A stretch of 64,000 nt of DNA from positions 42,222 through 106,221 of the forward strand of contig JAMOAB010000157.1 in assembly GCA_023621995.1 (NCBI GenBank), written 5' to 3'. This stretch comes from Bacillota bacterium (GTDB lineage: Bacteria; Bacillota; Clostridia; Caldicoprobacterales; Xylanivirgaceae). Position numbers and translations under genes: made by a program. The notes beneath the pieces are model-generated. The model was not told the DNA's origin. It made no database searches and saw nothing but the letters and a program-made list of their open reading frames with translations. This document shows, piece after piece, positions 16,726 through 24,820 of the stretch (its first letter is position 1; every line of letters begins with the position of its first letter).

Positions 16726-18066
16726 TCAATGCCTTTTAGTCTGCTTCTTCCTTCTACTAATTGCTTCCCTCTTTGCTATACGTATGTTTTGCATAAGGGG
16801 TTTCCTCGCCGGACATATATAAGAACAAGAACCACATTCTATACAATCAAGAACATTAAGTCGTTCACAGCTTTCATAATCTTGATTCTTAGAATATGCA
16901 CTGAGCATAAGTGGCATTAAATTTATAGGGCATACTTCCACACATTTTGCACAACGAATACAGTTTTGCTCTTTTGAAGTCTGGACCTCTTCAGAAGTGA
17001 GGAGTAAGATCCCAGATGTCCCCTTTACCACAGGAACATCTAAAGTATATTGTGCTAGTCCCATCATAGGTCCACCACTTATTACTTTCTTTAGAGTTCC
17101 TCTAGTTCCTCCACACTTATCTATTATATAGGAAAAAGGCGTGCCTATAGGCACGAGTAGATTCTTAGGTTCACTAACGCCTTTGCCTGTCACAGTAATC
17201 ACCCGCTCTATAAGAGGCATACCATCTTTTATTGCATTAGATATTGCAGCCGCTGTAGCTACATTATTTACTACTACTCCAACATCCATTGGCAGTCCTG
17301 CAGATGGTACTTGTCTACCAATAATAGCTTCAATTAACTGTTTTTCAGCCCCTTGTGGATATTTGGTTTTCAATACCTTTACATGGATATTTTTATACCT
17401 TCTTGCTACCTTTTTTATTGCCTCTATTGCATCAGGCTTGTTATCCTCAATGCCTATATAAGCATTTTTGACTCCAAGCACCTTCATAATCGTCCTGAGC
17501 CCATATATTATATGATCGGCATGTTCAACCATTAACCTATGATCAGTTGTCAAGTATGGTTCGCACTCTGCACCGTTTAATATTATGGTGTCTATCTCCT
17601 TGTCAGATGGTGGCGAAAGTTTTACATGGGTTGGAAAAGCAGCGCCCCCCATACCCACAATGCCAGACTCCCTTATTATATCTACTATCTCTTTTGGTGG
17701 CAAAGAATCCAAATCATTCCCACGTATAGAGTCATCTAATTGGTCTAGCCCATCATTTTCAACTATAATTGCCATTCCCTGCCCCAAAGTAGGATGGGGA
17801 GACATAGTTATTGATTTAACAATTCCTGATACACTAGAATGTATAGGAGCACCTACAAAGCCCCTAGACTCACCTATCTTTTGCCCTTTTTTTATTACAT
17901 CTCCTACCTTTACCACTGGGTCACATGAAGCACCAATATGTTGCTGCAGTGGAATTACTACAACACCAGGCGGTTCTAGTTTTTCTATGGGTTTAGCCTG
18001 CGTGTTTTCTTTGTGGTAGGGTGGATGTATACCTCCCAAAAAACTCAATACATCGAATCCCACCAT
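16726..18066 (-). CDS. rnfC: Rnf complex NADH-binding subunit C
   Basis: The product (446 residues from ATG 18066; a GTG at 18072 is also open but sits too close to AAGGAAGG) has the FMN/NADH-binding block GIVGMGGAAFPTHVK, then ILNGAECEPYLTTD, and two ferredoxin motifs, CIRCAKCVEVCP and CIECGSCSYICP. RnfC exchanges electrons with NAD(H). It is first of the operon rnfCDGEAB with short gaps or overlaps, the common gene order in Firmicutes. Confidence 0.95.
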   Translation of the reverse strand: MVGFDVLSFLGGIHPPYHKENTQAKPIEKLEPPGVVVIPLQQHIGASCDPVVKVGDVIKKGQKIGESRGFVGAPIHSSVSGIVKSITMSPHPTLGQGMAIIVENDGLDQLDDSIRGNDLDSLPPKEIVDIIRESGIVGMGGAAFPTHVKLSPPSDKEIDTIILNGAECEPYLTTDHRLMVEHADHIIYGLRTIMKVLGVKNAYIGIEDNKPDAIEAIKKVARRYKNIHVKVLKTKYPQGAEKQLIEAIIGRQVPSAGLPMDVGVVVNNVATAAAISNAIKDGMPLIERVITVTGKGVSEPKNLLVPIGTPFSYIIDKCGGTRGTLKKVISGGPMMGLAQYTLDVPVVKGTSGILLLTSEEVQTSKEQNCIRCAKCVEVCPINLMPLMLSAYSKNQDYESCERLNVLDCIECGSCSYICPARKPLMQNIRIAKREAISRRKKQTKRH

Positions 18067-18101
18067 ATACACCTTCCTTTTTAGTTTGTTTATTTTTATA
18101 T

Positions 18102-18129
18102 AGTATATTCACAGTGTCATTGTTGTGAA
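18102..18129 (-). promoter_or_regulatory. Predicted rnf operon promoter with an overlapping dyad
   Basis: On the minus strand TTCACA and TATACT are spaced 16 bases apart, 36 bases or more upstream of rnfC. The interval from TTCACA to TGTGAA (18108-18129) is a 6-base dyad with a 10-base centre placed over the -35 and spacer, where a repressor or redox regulator could bind. The identity of any regulator is not shown. Confidence 0.5.
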
Positions 18130-18160
18130 AAAAATATCAAATTTCGCTATAAATGAAAAT

Positions 18161-18180
18161 AGCCTTTTTAAAAAAAGGCT
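18161..18180 (-). terminator. Intrinsic terminator after the TauE/SafE-like pair
   Basis: AGCCTTTTT and AAAAAGGCT form the stem, followed on the minus strand by ATTTTC. It lies 126 bases beyond the stop of the downstream TSUP gene and before the rnf promoter. Confidence 0.65.
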
Positions 18181-18305
18181 GGCCGATCTATGATTTTCTA
18201 TACTATATATATTTCAATTATTGATTATATCATAAATTTCTAAAAAAAGCTTTTCTTTTTGTACAAACAATTTGATATTATTAATTATATATATACTGAA
18301 ATGTG

Positions 18306-18656
18306 TTAACTATCTCTTATTAAGAATTCGTATATACCCATTATTAAAAGGAATATCCCAAATAGTTTTCTTAGCCAATAAACTGACACATGTATCGCCA
18401 GTCTAGATCCTATAAGTGCTCCAAATAGTGCAAAAATTATAATGAATAGGGCAATATTGTATTTTACCCTACTTTCTCTGGTATGTATAATAAGTGCTAT
18501 TATTGCAACAGGTAAAAAGGTTATTAAATTTACACTCTGGGCAGTTTTCTGTGGTATATGAGTAAAAAGTACTAATGCTGGAATAAGTATAGTACCTCCT
18601 CCTATACCCATTCCACCAATTAGACCTGCAATTATACCAATCAATACAAATAACAT
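18306..18656 (-). CDS. TauE/SafE (TSUP) family membrane protein, half-size, second of pair
   Basis: The 116-residue protein has about four hydrophobic segments and the glycine-rich GGMGIGGGTILIPAL motif typical of a TSUP repeat, which in full-length members (about 250 residues) occurs once in each half. It begins immediately after the stop of the preceding homologue (TAA then ATG), so the two half-size proteins are translated together and probably assemble into one transporter. TSUP proteins move sulfite, sulfonates or other organic anions; the substrate here is unknown. Confidence 0.82.
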   Translation of the reverse strand: MLFVLIGIIAGLIGGMGIGGGTILIPALVLFTHIPQKTAQSVNLITFLPVAIIALIIHTRESRVKYNIALFIIIFALFGALIGSRLAIHVSVYWLRKLFGIFLLIMGIYEFLIRDS

Positions 18657-19019
18657 TTATACAATCATCCTTAGAGCAGCCAATACCATGAATATGGAAA
18701 ATATCTTACGAAGCCAATAGGGAGGTATGGCTCCTAAACATTTTGAACCTATTATACTGCCCAAAATACCACCAATAATTACTTTATATATGACGTCCCA
18801 AGCATATATTCCATTTCTATAGTAAATTACAGCGCTTACTGCTGATATTGGGAGTATAACCGCCAGTGCTGTTGCATGAGCTTCATGCTCATTAAGCCCA
18901 ATTATATGTATTAGTGTAGGAACAACGATTATTCCCCCACCAGCACCAAAAATACCATTACATATGCCTGTTAAAAAACCCAAAATACCTGTTAAGATCT
19001 TTTTATTCCTTATATTCAT
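18657..19019 (-). CDS. TauE/SafE (TSUP) family membrane protein, half-size, first of pair
   Basis: The ATG at 19019 follows AAAGGTGATG and gives 120 residues; the longer frame to 19118 lacks a good site. It has four hydrophobic segments and the motif NGIFGAGGGIIVVPTLI, matching the N-terminal half of TSUP transporters. The C-terminal segment PPYWLRKIF is nearly the same as VYWLRKLF in its partner, showing the two are related repeats. No metabolic genes nearby hint at a substrate. Confidence 0.82.
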   Translation of the reverse strand: MNIRNKKILTGILGFLTGICNGIFGAGGGIIVVPTLIHIIGLNEHEAHATALAVILPISAVSAVIYYRNGIYAWDVIYKVIIGGILGSIIGSKCLGAIPPYWLRKIFSIFMVLAALRMIV

Positions 19020-19122
19020 ATCATCACCTTTACTATTTTGCCAGCTCTTTTCTAAATTTATTCCAAATAGACTTTTATTGAATATGTAATTTTGCAAGTG
19101 GAGAGAGTTGTAAAACATATAT

Positions 19123-19151
19123 TTGACTTTTTATGATAAACCATTTAAAAT
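19123..19151 (+). promoter_or_regulatory. Predicted promoter of the MATE transporter gene
   Basis: TTGACT and TAAAAT are separated by exactly 17 bases, about 40 bases before the ATG at 19190. Confidence 0.6.
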
Positions 19152-19189
19152 TTGAACTAACTATCTAAACTTTTCAAACGGAGGTACAC

Positions 19190-20560
19190 ATGGACAGATC
19201 AAAACATTTACAAGAAGAGAAGATACCCTATCTCTTATTTAAATTTGCACTACCGGCTATTATAGGTATGTTAGTAAACGCACTATACAATGTAGTAGAT
19301 AAAATTTTCGTTGGACAAGGAGTAAATCCTTTAGCTATTGCTGGTATAGCAGTAGGTCTACCCATAAATATTCTCATGATGGCCTTTGGAATGCTCATAG
19401 GTGCAGGGGCAACCTCCTTAATATCCATTAGGCTAGGGGAAAAAAATGTAGAGGAAGCAGAGCTCATCCTTGCCAATGCTATGGTACTTTCTATAGCTAC
19501 TTACTCCATAATTTCCCTATTGGGACTTATATTTCTTGAAAAACTTCTTGCCTTCTTTGGGGCAAGCAATAGTATAATGCCATATGCCAAAGAATATATG
19601 AGGATAATACTCTCCGGTGCAGTGTTTCAAGGTATTGCCTTTACCATGAATAATTTTATAAGAGCTGAAGGTAATCCTAAAATTGCTATGGCTACCATGC
19701 TCATTGGTGCTATACTTAATATAATATTAGATCCTATCTTTATATTTAAATTTAATATGGGTATAAGGGGGGCTGCAATAGCTACTATAATATCCCAAAT
19801 AATATCAGCCCTATGGGTCCTTCGATATTTTTTTGGTGGAAAAAGTATGCTAAAAATTCGCAGACATAACCTTAAAATACAATTCACCATAGTTAAAGAT
19901 ATTGTCGCAATAGGATCTGCTCCGTTTGCAATGCAAGTTTCCTCTAGTATACTAAATGTGATAATGCTAAACAGTCTAGGTAATTACGGTGGTGATCTTG
20001 CCATCTCTGCCATAAGTGCCATAAATAGTATAGCTATGTTCATACTAATGCCTGTATTTGGTATAAACCAAGGTGCTCAACCAATTATAGGTTATAACTA
20101 TGGAGCAAGACAGTTTGATAGGGTAAAGGAAACACTAAAATATGCCATATTTGCAGCAACCTGTATTGTTACGACTGGTTTTATAATATCACGCATATTT
20201 GCCTCTGAACTCATAGGAGTTTTCGGAAAAGATAATCGTGAATTTATAGAAATAGGAACTGAAGGATTGCATATATTCCTTCTTATGTTTCCTATTGTAG
20301 GGTTTCAAATTGTGAGTTCCAATTATTTCCAAGCCACAGGAAAGCCAAAGCAAGCTATGCTTTTGAGCCTATCCAGACAAGTGCTCATTCTAATTCCTAT
20401 GATTCTTATACTACCACACTTTTTTGGGCTTAAAGGTATCTGGATGGCTGCGCCCATATCTGATCTGGTATCTTCTATATTAACTGGAATACTCTTAGTG
20501 CTGGACCTGAAAAAGTTAAATAAGATAGAACAAAACAAATGCTATTCTGTAGATGATTAA
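19190..20560 (+). CDS. MATE-family efflux transporter
   Basis: The 456-residue protein has twelve predicted membrane helices and clear MATE features. The first half contains ALYNVVDKIFVGQGVNPLAIAGIAVG and the second half the related MPVFGINQGAQPIIGYNYGA, the paired repeats of the family. MATE pumps exchange Na+ or H+ for drugs or metabolites. The ATG at 19190 follows ACGGAGGT. It is read divergently from the TSUP pair. Clostridial MATE proteins are common and the substrate is usually unknown. Confidence 0.92.
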   Translation: MDRSKHLQEEKIPYLLFKFALPAIIGMLVNALYNVVDKIFVGQGVNPLAIAGIAVGLPINILMMAFGMLIGAGATSLISIRLGEKNVEEAELILANAMVLSIATYSIISLLGLIFLEKLLAFFGASNSIMPYAKEYMRIILSGAVFQGIAFTMNNFIRAEGNPKIAMATMLIGAILNIILDPIFIFKFNMGIRGAAIATIISQIISALWVLRYFFGGKSMLKIRRHNLKIQFTIVKDIVAIGSAPFAMQVSSSILNVIMLNSLGNYGGDLAISAISAINSIAMFILMPVFGINQGAQPIIGYNYGARQFDRVKETLKYAIFAATCIVTTGFIISRIFASELIGVFGKDNREFIEIGTEGLHIFLLMFPIVGFQIVSSNYFQATGKPKQAMLLSLSRQVLILIPMILILPHFFGLKGIWMAAPISDLVSSILTGILLVLDLKKLNKIEQNKCYSVDD

Positions 20561-20610
20561 GTTTATCATAAGCTCAATAACTTGTATATTAGAGAATAGG
20601 GGTAAACGCA

Positions 20611-21390
20611 ATGAAAAATTCTTTAAAGGTATTCACACTCTCTTTATTGATTATAATGATGGCATTATTTCTGACTAGCTGCATTGATGTTAAACTGGAT
20701 TATGAACTGAATGACAAATCTCTTGTAGTATTATATACCTTATCAATAGATAGTACAGACTGTAAATGGCAACAAGATGAAACCCAGCTAAAAAAACTTT
20801 TAAAATCTTTAGTAGATTATTGGGACGATCAAGGGTTTATTATTTCAATAGATTCTTCTAAGGAAAATACACCTGTAGTTGTACAGAGCAAAAAAATTCT
20901 ACCCTCTAAAAATAGAAATGAATCACTTTCGTATCTTATGTATATTTTTACTGATAAAGACTTGTCTCCTTTTAAAGAAGTCAAATGTAGTAAAGATCAT
21001 TTTTTTATATTCGATATAATCTATTTTACTGCTTCTCTTGACACGAGAACTTTACTTGACTACGACACTTTGAATAATCTACCAAGTGATTTAAGCAATC
21101 AATTAAGGGATATAATGGACCAAAGTCACCTTGCTATCTCTTTTACTACTAATTTAAAGGTTAAAAAATCTAATGCCAATGAAGTTTTACAAATAGATAA
21201 AATCAACAAAAAATATGTTTGGTATATAGATATACCTAGTAATCAAATAATAAATTTCTCGTTTTACCTTATAGATAATACTGGCATAAGGCTAATTATA
21301 TCTATAATTATTATATTTTTTGTTGTCTTTCTATTTGTAAAACTAAATATAAAGCTCAATCAAAATCAATATATAAAGGATCAGAGCTAA
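20611..21390 (+). CDS. Lipoprotein with a C-terminal membrane anchor, unrecognised
   Basis: The 259-residue protein has a lipoprotein signal peptide with lipobox LTSC at about residue 23, an extracytoplasmic domain rich in beta-strand-like segments, and a strongly hydrophobic helix near residues 225-247 followed by a basic tail. This two-ended anchoring recalls DUF3153/LppM-like proteins, but I cannot confirm the family. The last 35 bases overlap, tail to tail, the convergent metalloprotease-like gene. The start has AGGGG upstream. The function is unknown. Confidence 0.65.
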   Translation: MKNSLKVFTLSLLIIMMALFLTSCIDVKLDYELNDKSLVVLYTLSIDSTDCKWQQDETQLKKLLKSLVDYWDDQGFIISIDSSKENTPVVVQSKKILPSKNRNESLSYLMYIFTDKDLSPFKEVKCSKDHFFIFDIIYFTASLDTRTLLDYDTLNNLPSDLSNQLRDIMDQSHLAISFTTNLKVKKSNANEVLQIDKINKKYVWYIDIPSNQIINFSFYLIDNTGIRLIISIIIIFFVVFLFVKLNIKLNQNQYIKDQS

Positions 21391-22696
21391 CCATATGGCC
21401 ATCATTAAATATTACATATACCCTGAAACATTTTTTGCCCCTTCCAATATTGTCATCCCAATACCATGTCCCATCAGCTGTGTCTATAGCAACCTTTCCT
21501 ATCTTAGCACTTTTAGACTCTTTCCCCGTAACAGTTTTTATAGGGTATAATATATTATCTCCATAATCCAATGCCACCAACGTATATAATGCATCGTCAT
21601 CAGCACTACACTCTGTCCATTCAAATTGATAATATGTATGATCTCTTTTTTGCACCTTTTTGTATGTCAGTTTAGGCTTTGATACGTTTATACTATCTGT
21701 GTCTTTATATCCATTATCTATAAAAGAACTGAAAAAACTATTTAATCCTTCTATTTCATATGCTAGGGGAATAATATAGTTCTCCTGTGGGTATACGTTT
21801 ATAGTGTTGTTATCAAAATCAACATCCCATTTATATGTGGAATCGACTATATATTTTTTAAGTGCCATTTCAATATCGATATATTCCTTTACAGACTTGT
21901 ACTCTGAAGATCCCATTAGTTGCCAATAATCTTCAGCTGCTATTTCATGTAAAAACCACATATGCTGATCCCTATACTCTTGTCCATTAGAGACATCGAT
22001 GTCCTTTTTTACTTGCGGATATGCATCAAGCCCTCTTAACTCATAGTATATATCCCAAAAAGTCTTGGAAGGATCGGTATCACATGGTTTATTAAAATGA
22101 TGAAATGTATAATGATGCCCATATTCATGGCTAAGCGTACGTGCCATTTCAGATACATGGTTAATTTTATCTCCATAATATAGACATATCTGTCCTTTCT
22201 CTAAAGGATAAGAATATTTTAATAAATCATTAGATATTGTAGGAAAATTGATAGCATATTCTATATCCTCTATTATGGAATTATAACATCCCCACGCACC
22301 AGCAAGGTTTGAAGGTGGTGCACCTGGATATATTATTATACTATCTAGATACTCTATCTCTATTCCATGTTTATTATTTAAAACTTCTGCATATATGGCT
22401 TTTAAGTTTTGTCCAGTCCAATTTTTCGAATAGCTTATTATTTCAAATCCTTCATCTGCTTTAAGTATATCTAGTGGCCTGTTATCTTTATTGCTTCTAT
22501 CTGTAGGGAAGTGAGAATTATATCTTTCAGCTTCATAATTAGGATTACACCAATTATAAGATGGAGCAAGAGATTCGGTATTTTGTTTGTTCACATATTC
22601 AAACAGATTAATTACAAACATTATTGAGAATACAGAAAGAATTAAAATAAGTATATATCTATTTATATATAATCTTTTATCCTTTCTCCTTCTCAT
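21356..22696 (-). CDS. Membrane-anchored putative zinc metalloprotease
   Basis: The 446-residue protein has a basic N terminus, one membrane helix at about residues 13-31, and a large extracytoplasmic part. Residues near 188-192 form the zinc motif HEYGH within LSHEYGHHYTFHHF. About 60 residues later HEIAAEDYWQLMGS supplies a Glu in the position of the third zinc ligand of gluzincin-type peptidases. The last 110 residues look like a beta-sandwich domain. I do not recognise a named family. It lies two bases downstream of a peptidoglycan-binding protein gene, so a joint envelope role is likely. Translation from ATG 22696 has only a weak site, consistent with coupling. Confidence 0.65.
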   Translation of the reverse strand: MRRRKDKRLYINRYILILILSVFSIMFVINLFEYVNKQNTESLAPSYNWCNPNYEAERYNSHFPTDRSNKDNRPLDILKADEGFEIISYSKNWTGQNLKAIYAEVLNNKHGIEIEYLDSIIIYPGAPPSNLAGAWGCYNSIIEDIEYAINFPTISNDLLKYSYPLEKGQICLYYGDKINHVSEMARTLSHEYGHHYTFHHFNKPCDTDPSKTFWDIYYELRGLDAYPQVKKDIDVSNGQEYRDQHMWFLHEIAAEDYWQLMGSSEYKSVKEYIDIEMALKKYIVDSTYKWDVDFDNNTINVYPQENYIIPLAYEIEGLNSFFSSFIDNGYKDTDSINVSKPKLTYKKVQKRDHTYYQFEWTECSADDDALYTLVALDYGDNILYPIKTVTGKESKSAKIGKVAIDTADGTWYWDDNIGRGKKCFRVYVIFNDGHMVSSDPLYIDFD

Positions 22697-22698
22697 AA

Positions 22699-23460
22699 CT
22701 ATCGCCCCGCCGCTTTTAATACCATAGATTGATGGTCAACATCTTCCCGATTGTGTATATGGGTCCTACTCTTGTAAAAATGTATACACACATGTCCATC
22801 CATGCCATTATTAGGTATGTAGTCGTACGCATGAGGCATTCCATGCATCGAAGCAGCGATCCTAACTCCATCGATCTCCACAATAACTGCCCGTCTGCTC
22901 CAACTCCAACCGCCCCATATCTGTTTTATAGTGTCACTATCCTTTTTTGATATTGGTTCTGCATCTGCATGGTAGCTCCCACCTGTTCTCTTCATATAGA
23001 ATGACTTGCCTGTGTCCACATCTATAACCTTTGCCACGCTACCTCGAGGATATATATACTGACCTTCAGTAAACCAATTAACTATCCTACCATAAGAAGA
23101 GCGTCCACCACGTGATGCTGGCAAAAAGCTTGCAATATTACTAGATATTATTGTACACCTTTTAGCATTATCACTGTATAGTACTCGCCTTGTTTCAGGC
23201 CCAACAGTGCCGTCTACCTGTAAATCGTTTTTCTCTTGAAAATACTTTACTGCCTCTAAAGTGGCACTCCCATAATAACCCGTTACTTTATAGTTAAAGT
23301 ATCCAAGATCCTTAAGACGCATCTGAAGATTTACAACTTCTTCGCCCTCACTTGAAACTTTTAATATTGGGGCATCTCCTTGACTTGCATGTGCTTGAAG
23401 CCCCATTAACGACAAAGTGATTACAGATATAATAATAATCCATAAATATCTATTAGTCAT
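22699..23460 (-). CDS. Secreted peptidoglycan-binding protein with a conserved Cys/His C-terminal domain
   Basis: The 253-residue protein has a signal peptide ending at AHA, a PG_binding_1 domain (about 35-95, LKDLGYFNYKVTGYYGSAT and DGTVGPETRRVL), and a C-terminal domain of about 140 residues. The latter contains YHADAEPI, WSWSRRAVIVEI, AASMHGMPH and DGHVCIHF, followed by RTHIH. The arrangement H...C-x-H recalls the Cys/His centre of cell-wall L,D-transpeptidases, but the family is not identified. It would be exported and held at the wall. It is upstream of, and nearly abuts, the metalloprotease-like gene. Confidence 0.68.
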   Translation of the reverse strand: MTNRYLWIIIISVITLSLMGLQAHASQGDAPILKVSSEGEEVVNLQMRLKDLGYFNYKVTGYYGSATLEAVKYFQEKNDLQVDGTVGPETRRVLYSDNAKRCTIISSNIASFLPASRGGRSSYGRIVNWFTEGQYIYPRGSVAKVIDVDTGKSFYMKRTGGSYHADAEPISKKDSDTIKQIWGGWSWSRRAVIVEIDGVRIAASMHGMPHAYDYIPNNGMDGHVCIHFYKSRTHIHNREDVDHQSMVLKAAGR

Positions 23461-23590
23461 TATATCACCTTATATTTTTTATTTTAATATATGGTATTTT
23501 GCCCATATCCATACCTATTTTAACATATTATGTATAAAACTTCACTATCTTTTACAAAAGTATTACAATTGTTTTAAATAAAGGGGATAT

Positions 23591-23628
23591 AAATAAAGGG
23601 GAATACTTTAAAGTATTCCCCTTTATTT
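23591..23628 (-). terminator. Intrinsic terminator of the amidohydrolase gene
   Basis: The perfect palindrome with arms AAATAAAGGGGAATACTTT directly follows the amidohydrolase stop codon and separates it from the peptidoglycan-binding gene. Confidence 0.8.
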
Positions 23629-23630
23629 AT

Positions 23631-24494
23631 TTAATCTATTGGAACTAATTTTAATGCATTTTTATAATAGATTTTATCCAAAACTTCCTTAGGAAGATCT
23701 AGGCTGTCTAAAAACTCTTGGTGTATATTGTCAAAATAGTCTCTAGCATATAATATCCTATCTTGATATTCGATCAAAAAGTCCCTAGCAAACTCCCGAT
23801 CTCTATTGAGTGCATTATGCCCTGAACCGGCAGACATATCGCAATATAGATTGGGATACTTATTAAGCATCTCAATCAATTTTCCACCTGGTAGCACTTT
23901 ACCTGTAGGATATGCATCCTTATCATATTGATCATCTCCAGATATATGAGCCCAAAAACCTGGGGCATGACCTAAGAATATCGTTTCAGGACAGGTAGCT
24001 ATAGCCCTCTCAAAAGCATCTATACCGCCACCATACCACCAGTTTGGCCTTGGATATCTATAGCCTGTATCGAATTCATAATCGATATGAACAGTGACTG
24101 GTAGTCTTTTTTCTCCGCAGAACCTATACATACGTATAGCATCTGGATTGTCGAGCATCATGCGTAATTTCAATTCTCCACACACTCGTACATCGTATGC
24201 ATCTATGGCAAACTTCAACTTATCTATTGCATCTGCTTGTCGAGGATCTGGTGAATAACCTAATATAAACCTGTCAGGAGCTTTTTCTTTGTATGCAATA
24301 CATCTCTTAAAAGATACAGGACCATCAGAAGTCCTATCAGGTGTAACATATAGATAATGTGGATCGTATTCATCCTCTGGTGTCTCCCAACTAAGTAACC
24401 AAGTGATATCAATATTATTCTCATCCATATTTTCTATAAATTTGTCAAAAGTATATCCATACCAATCAGGATGGTTATGGGCATCTATTATCAT
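23631..24494 (-). CDS. Amidohydrolase-2 family metal-dependent hydrolase
   Basis: The 287-residue TIM-barrel protein starts with the metal-binding DAHNH motif at residues 4-8. It later has HIDYEF, LGHAPGF and CDMSAGSGHNAL in the positions of further metal ligands and the catalytic Asp. Amidohydrolase-2 proteins act as hydrolases, decarboxylases or lactonases; the substrate cannot be told. It is a single-gene unit with its own terminator and no pathway neighbours. The ATG at 24494 has AAGGGGG upstream. Confidence 0.82.
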   Translation of the reverse strand: MIIDAHNHPDWYGYTFDKFIENMDENNIDITWLLSWETPEDEYDPHYLYVTPDRTSDGPVSFKRCIAYKEKAPDRFILGYSPDPRQADAIDKLKFAIDAYDVRVCGELKLRMMLDNPDAIRMYRFCGEKRLPVTVHIDYEFDTGYRYPRPNWWYGGGIDAFERAIATCPETIFLGHAPGFWAHISGDDQYDKDAYPTGKVLPGGKLIEMLNKYPNLYCDMSAGSGHNALNRDREFARDFLIEYQDRILYARDYFDNIHQEFLDSLDLPKEVLDKIYYKNALKLVPID

Positions 24495-24632
24495 TTTTAT
24501 TCCCCCTTATAATATGTAAACCAAAGTTTTTATACCCTAGTTTGATACTCTATATCATTCCCATTATAAGCCTTTGAACTGGTAGTTACAAGCAGATAAA
24601 TCTTGACTATTTAGCATTTTTTATAATAAAAA

Positions 24633-24661
24633 AGCACTACCTATGTTAAATAGATAGTGCT
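24633..24661 (-). terminator. Terminator of tRNA-Leu(GAG)
   Basis: AGCACTA(T)CTAT pairs with ATAG(G)TAGTGCT just after the tRNA 3' end on the minus strand and is followed by six T residues. Confidence 0.8.
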
Positions 24662-24663
24662 AA

Positions 24664-24750
24664 TGGTGCGGAAGAAGGGATTCGAACCCATACACTCTTA
24701 CGAGCGATAGCCCCTCAAGCTATTGCGTCTGCCAGTTCCGCCACTTCCGC
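24664..24750 (-). tRNA. tRNA-Leu, anticodon GAG
   Basis: Read on the minus strand, GCGGAAG at the 5' end pairs with CTTCCGC at the 3' end, followed by A and an encoded CCA. The anticodon stem ATAGC/GCTAT holds the loop TTGAGGG, giving anticodon GAG (leucine CUC/CUU codons). The long variable arm (CGCTCGTAAGAGTG) is the class II type of leucine tRNAs. The T-arm is GGG-TTCGAAT-CCC. A good promoter and a terminator flank it, so it is expressed alone. Confidence 0.95.
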
Positions 24751-24781
24751 AAATATGTTATTTTTTGACCAGCACAAGGAT

Positions 24782-24810
24782 ATTATATATATATACACAA
24801 CCTTTGTCAA
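24782..24810 (-). promoter_or_regulatory. Promoter of tRNA-Leu(GAG)
   Basis: A perfect TTGACA and a perfect TATAAT are separated by 17 bases, with the -10 ending about 30 bases upstream of the tRNA 5' end. This is the best consensus promoter in the window. Confidence 0.85.
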
Positions 24811-24820
24811 GAGTCTTCAT

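Noticed and set aside
18108..18145. Complete Rex operator at the rnf promoter
   Set aside because: Only one TTGTGA half is good; the second half matches 4 of 6 bases, so it is reported only as a dyad.
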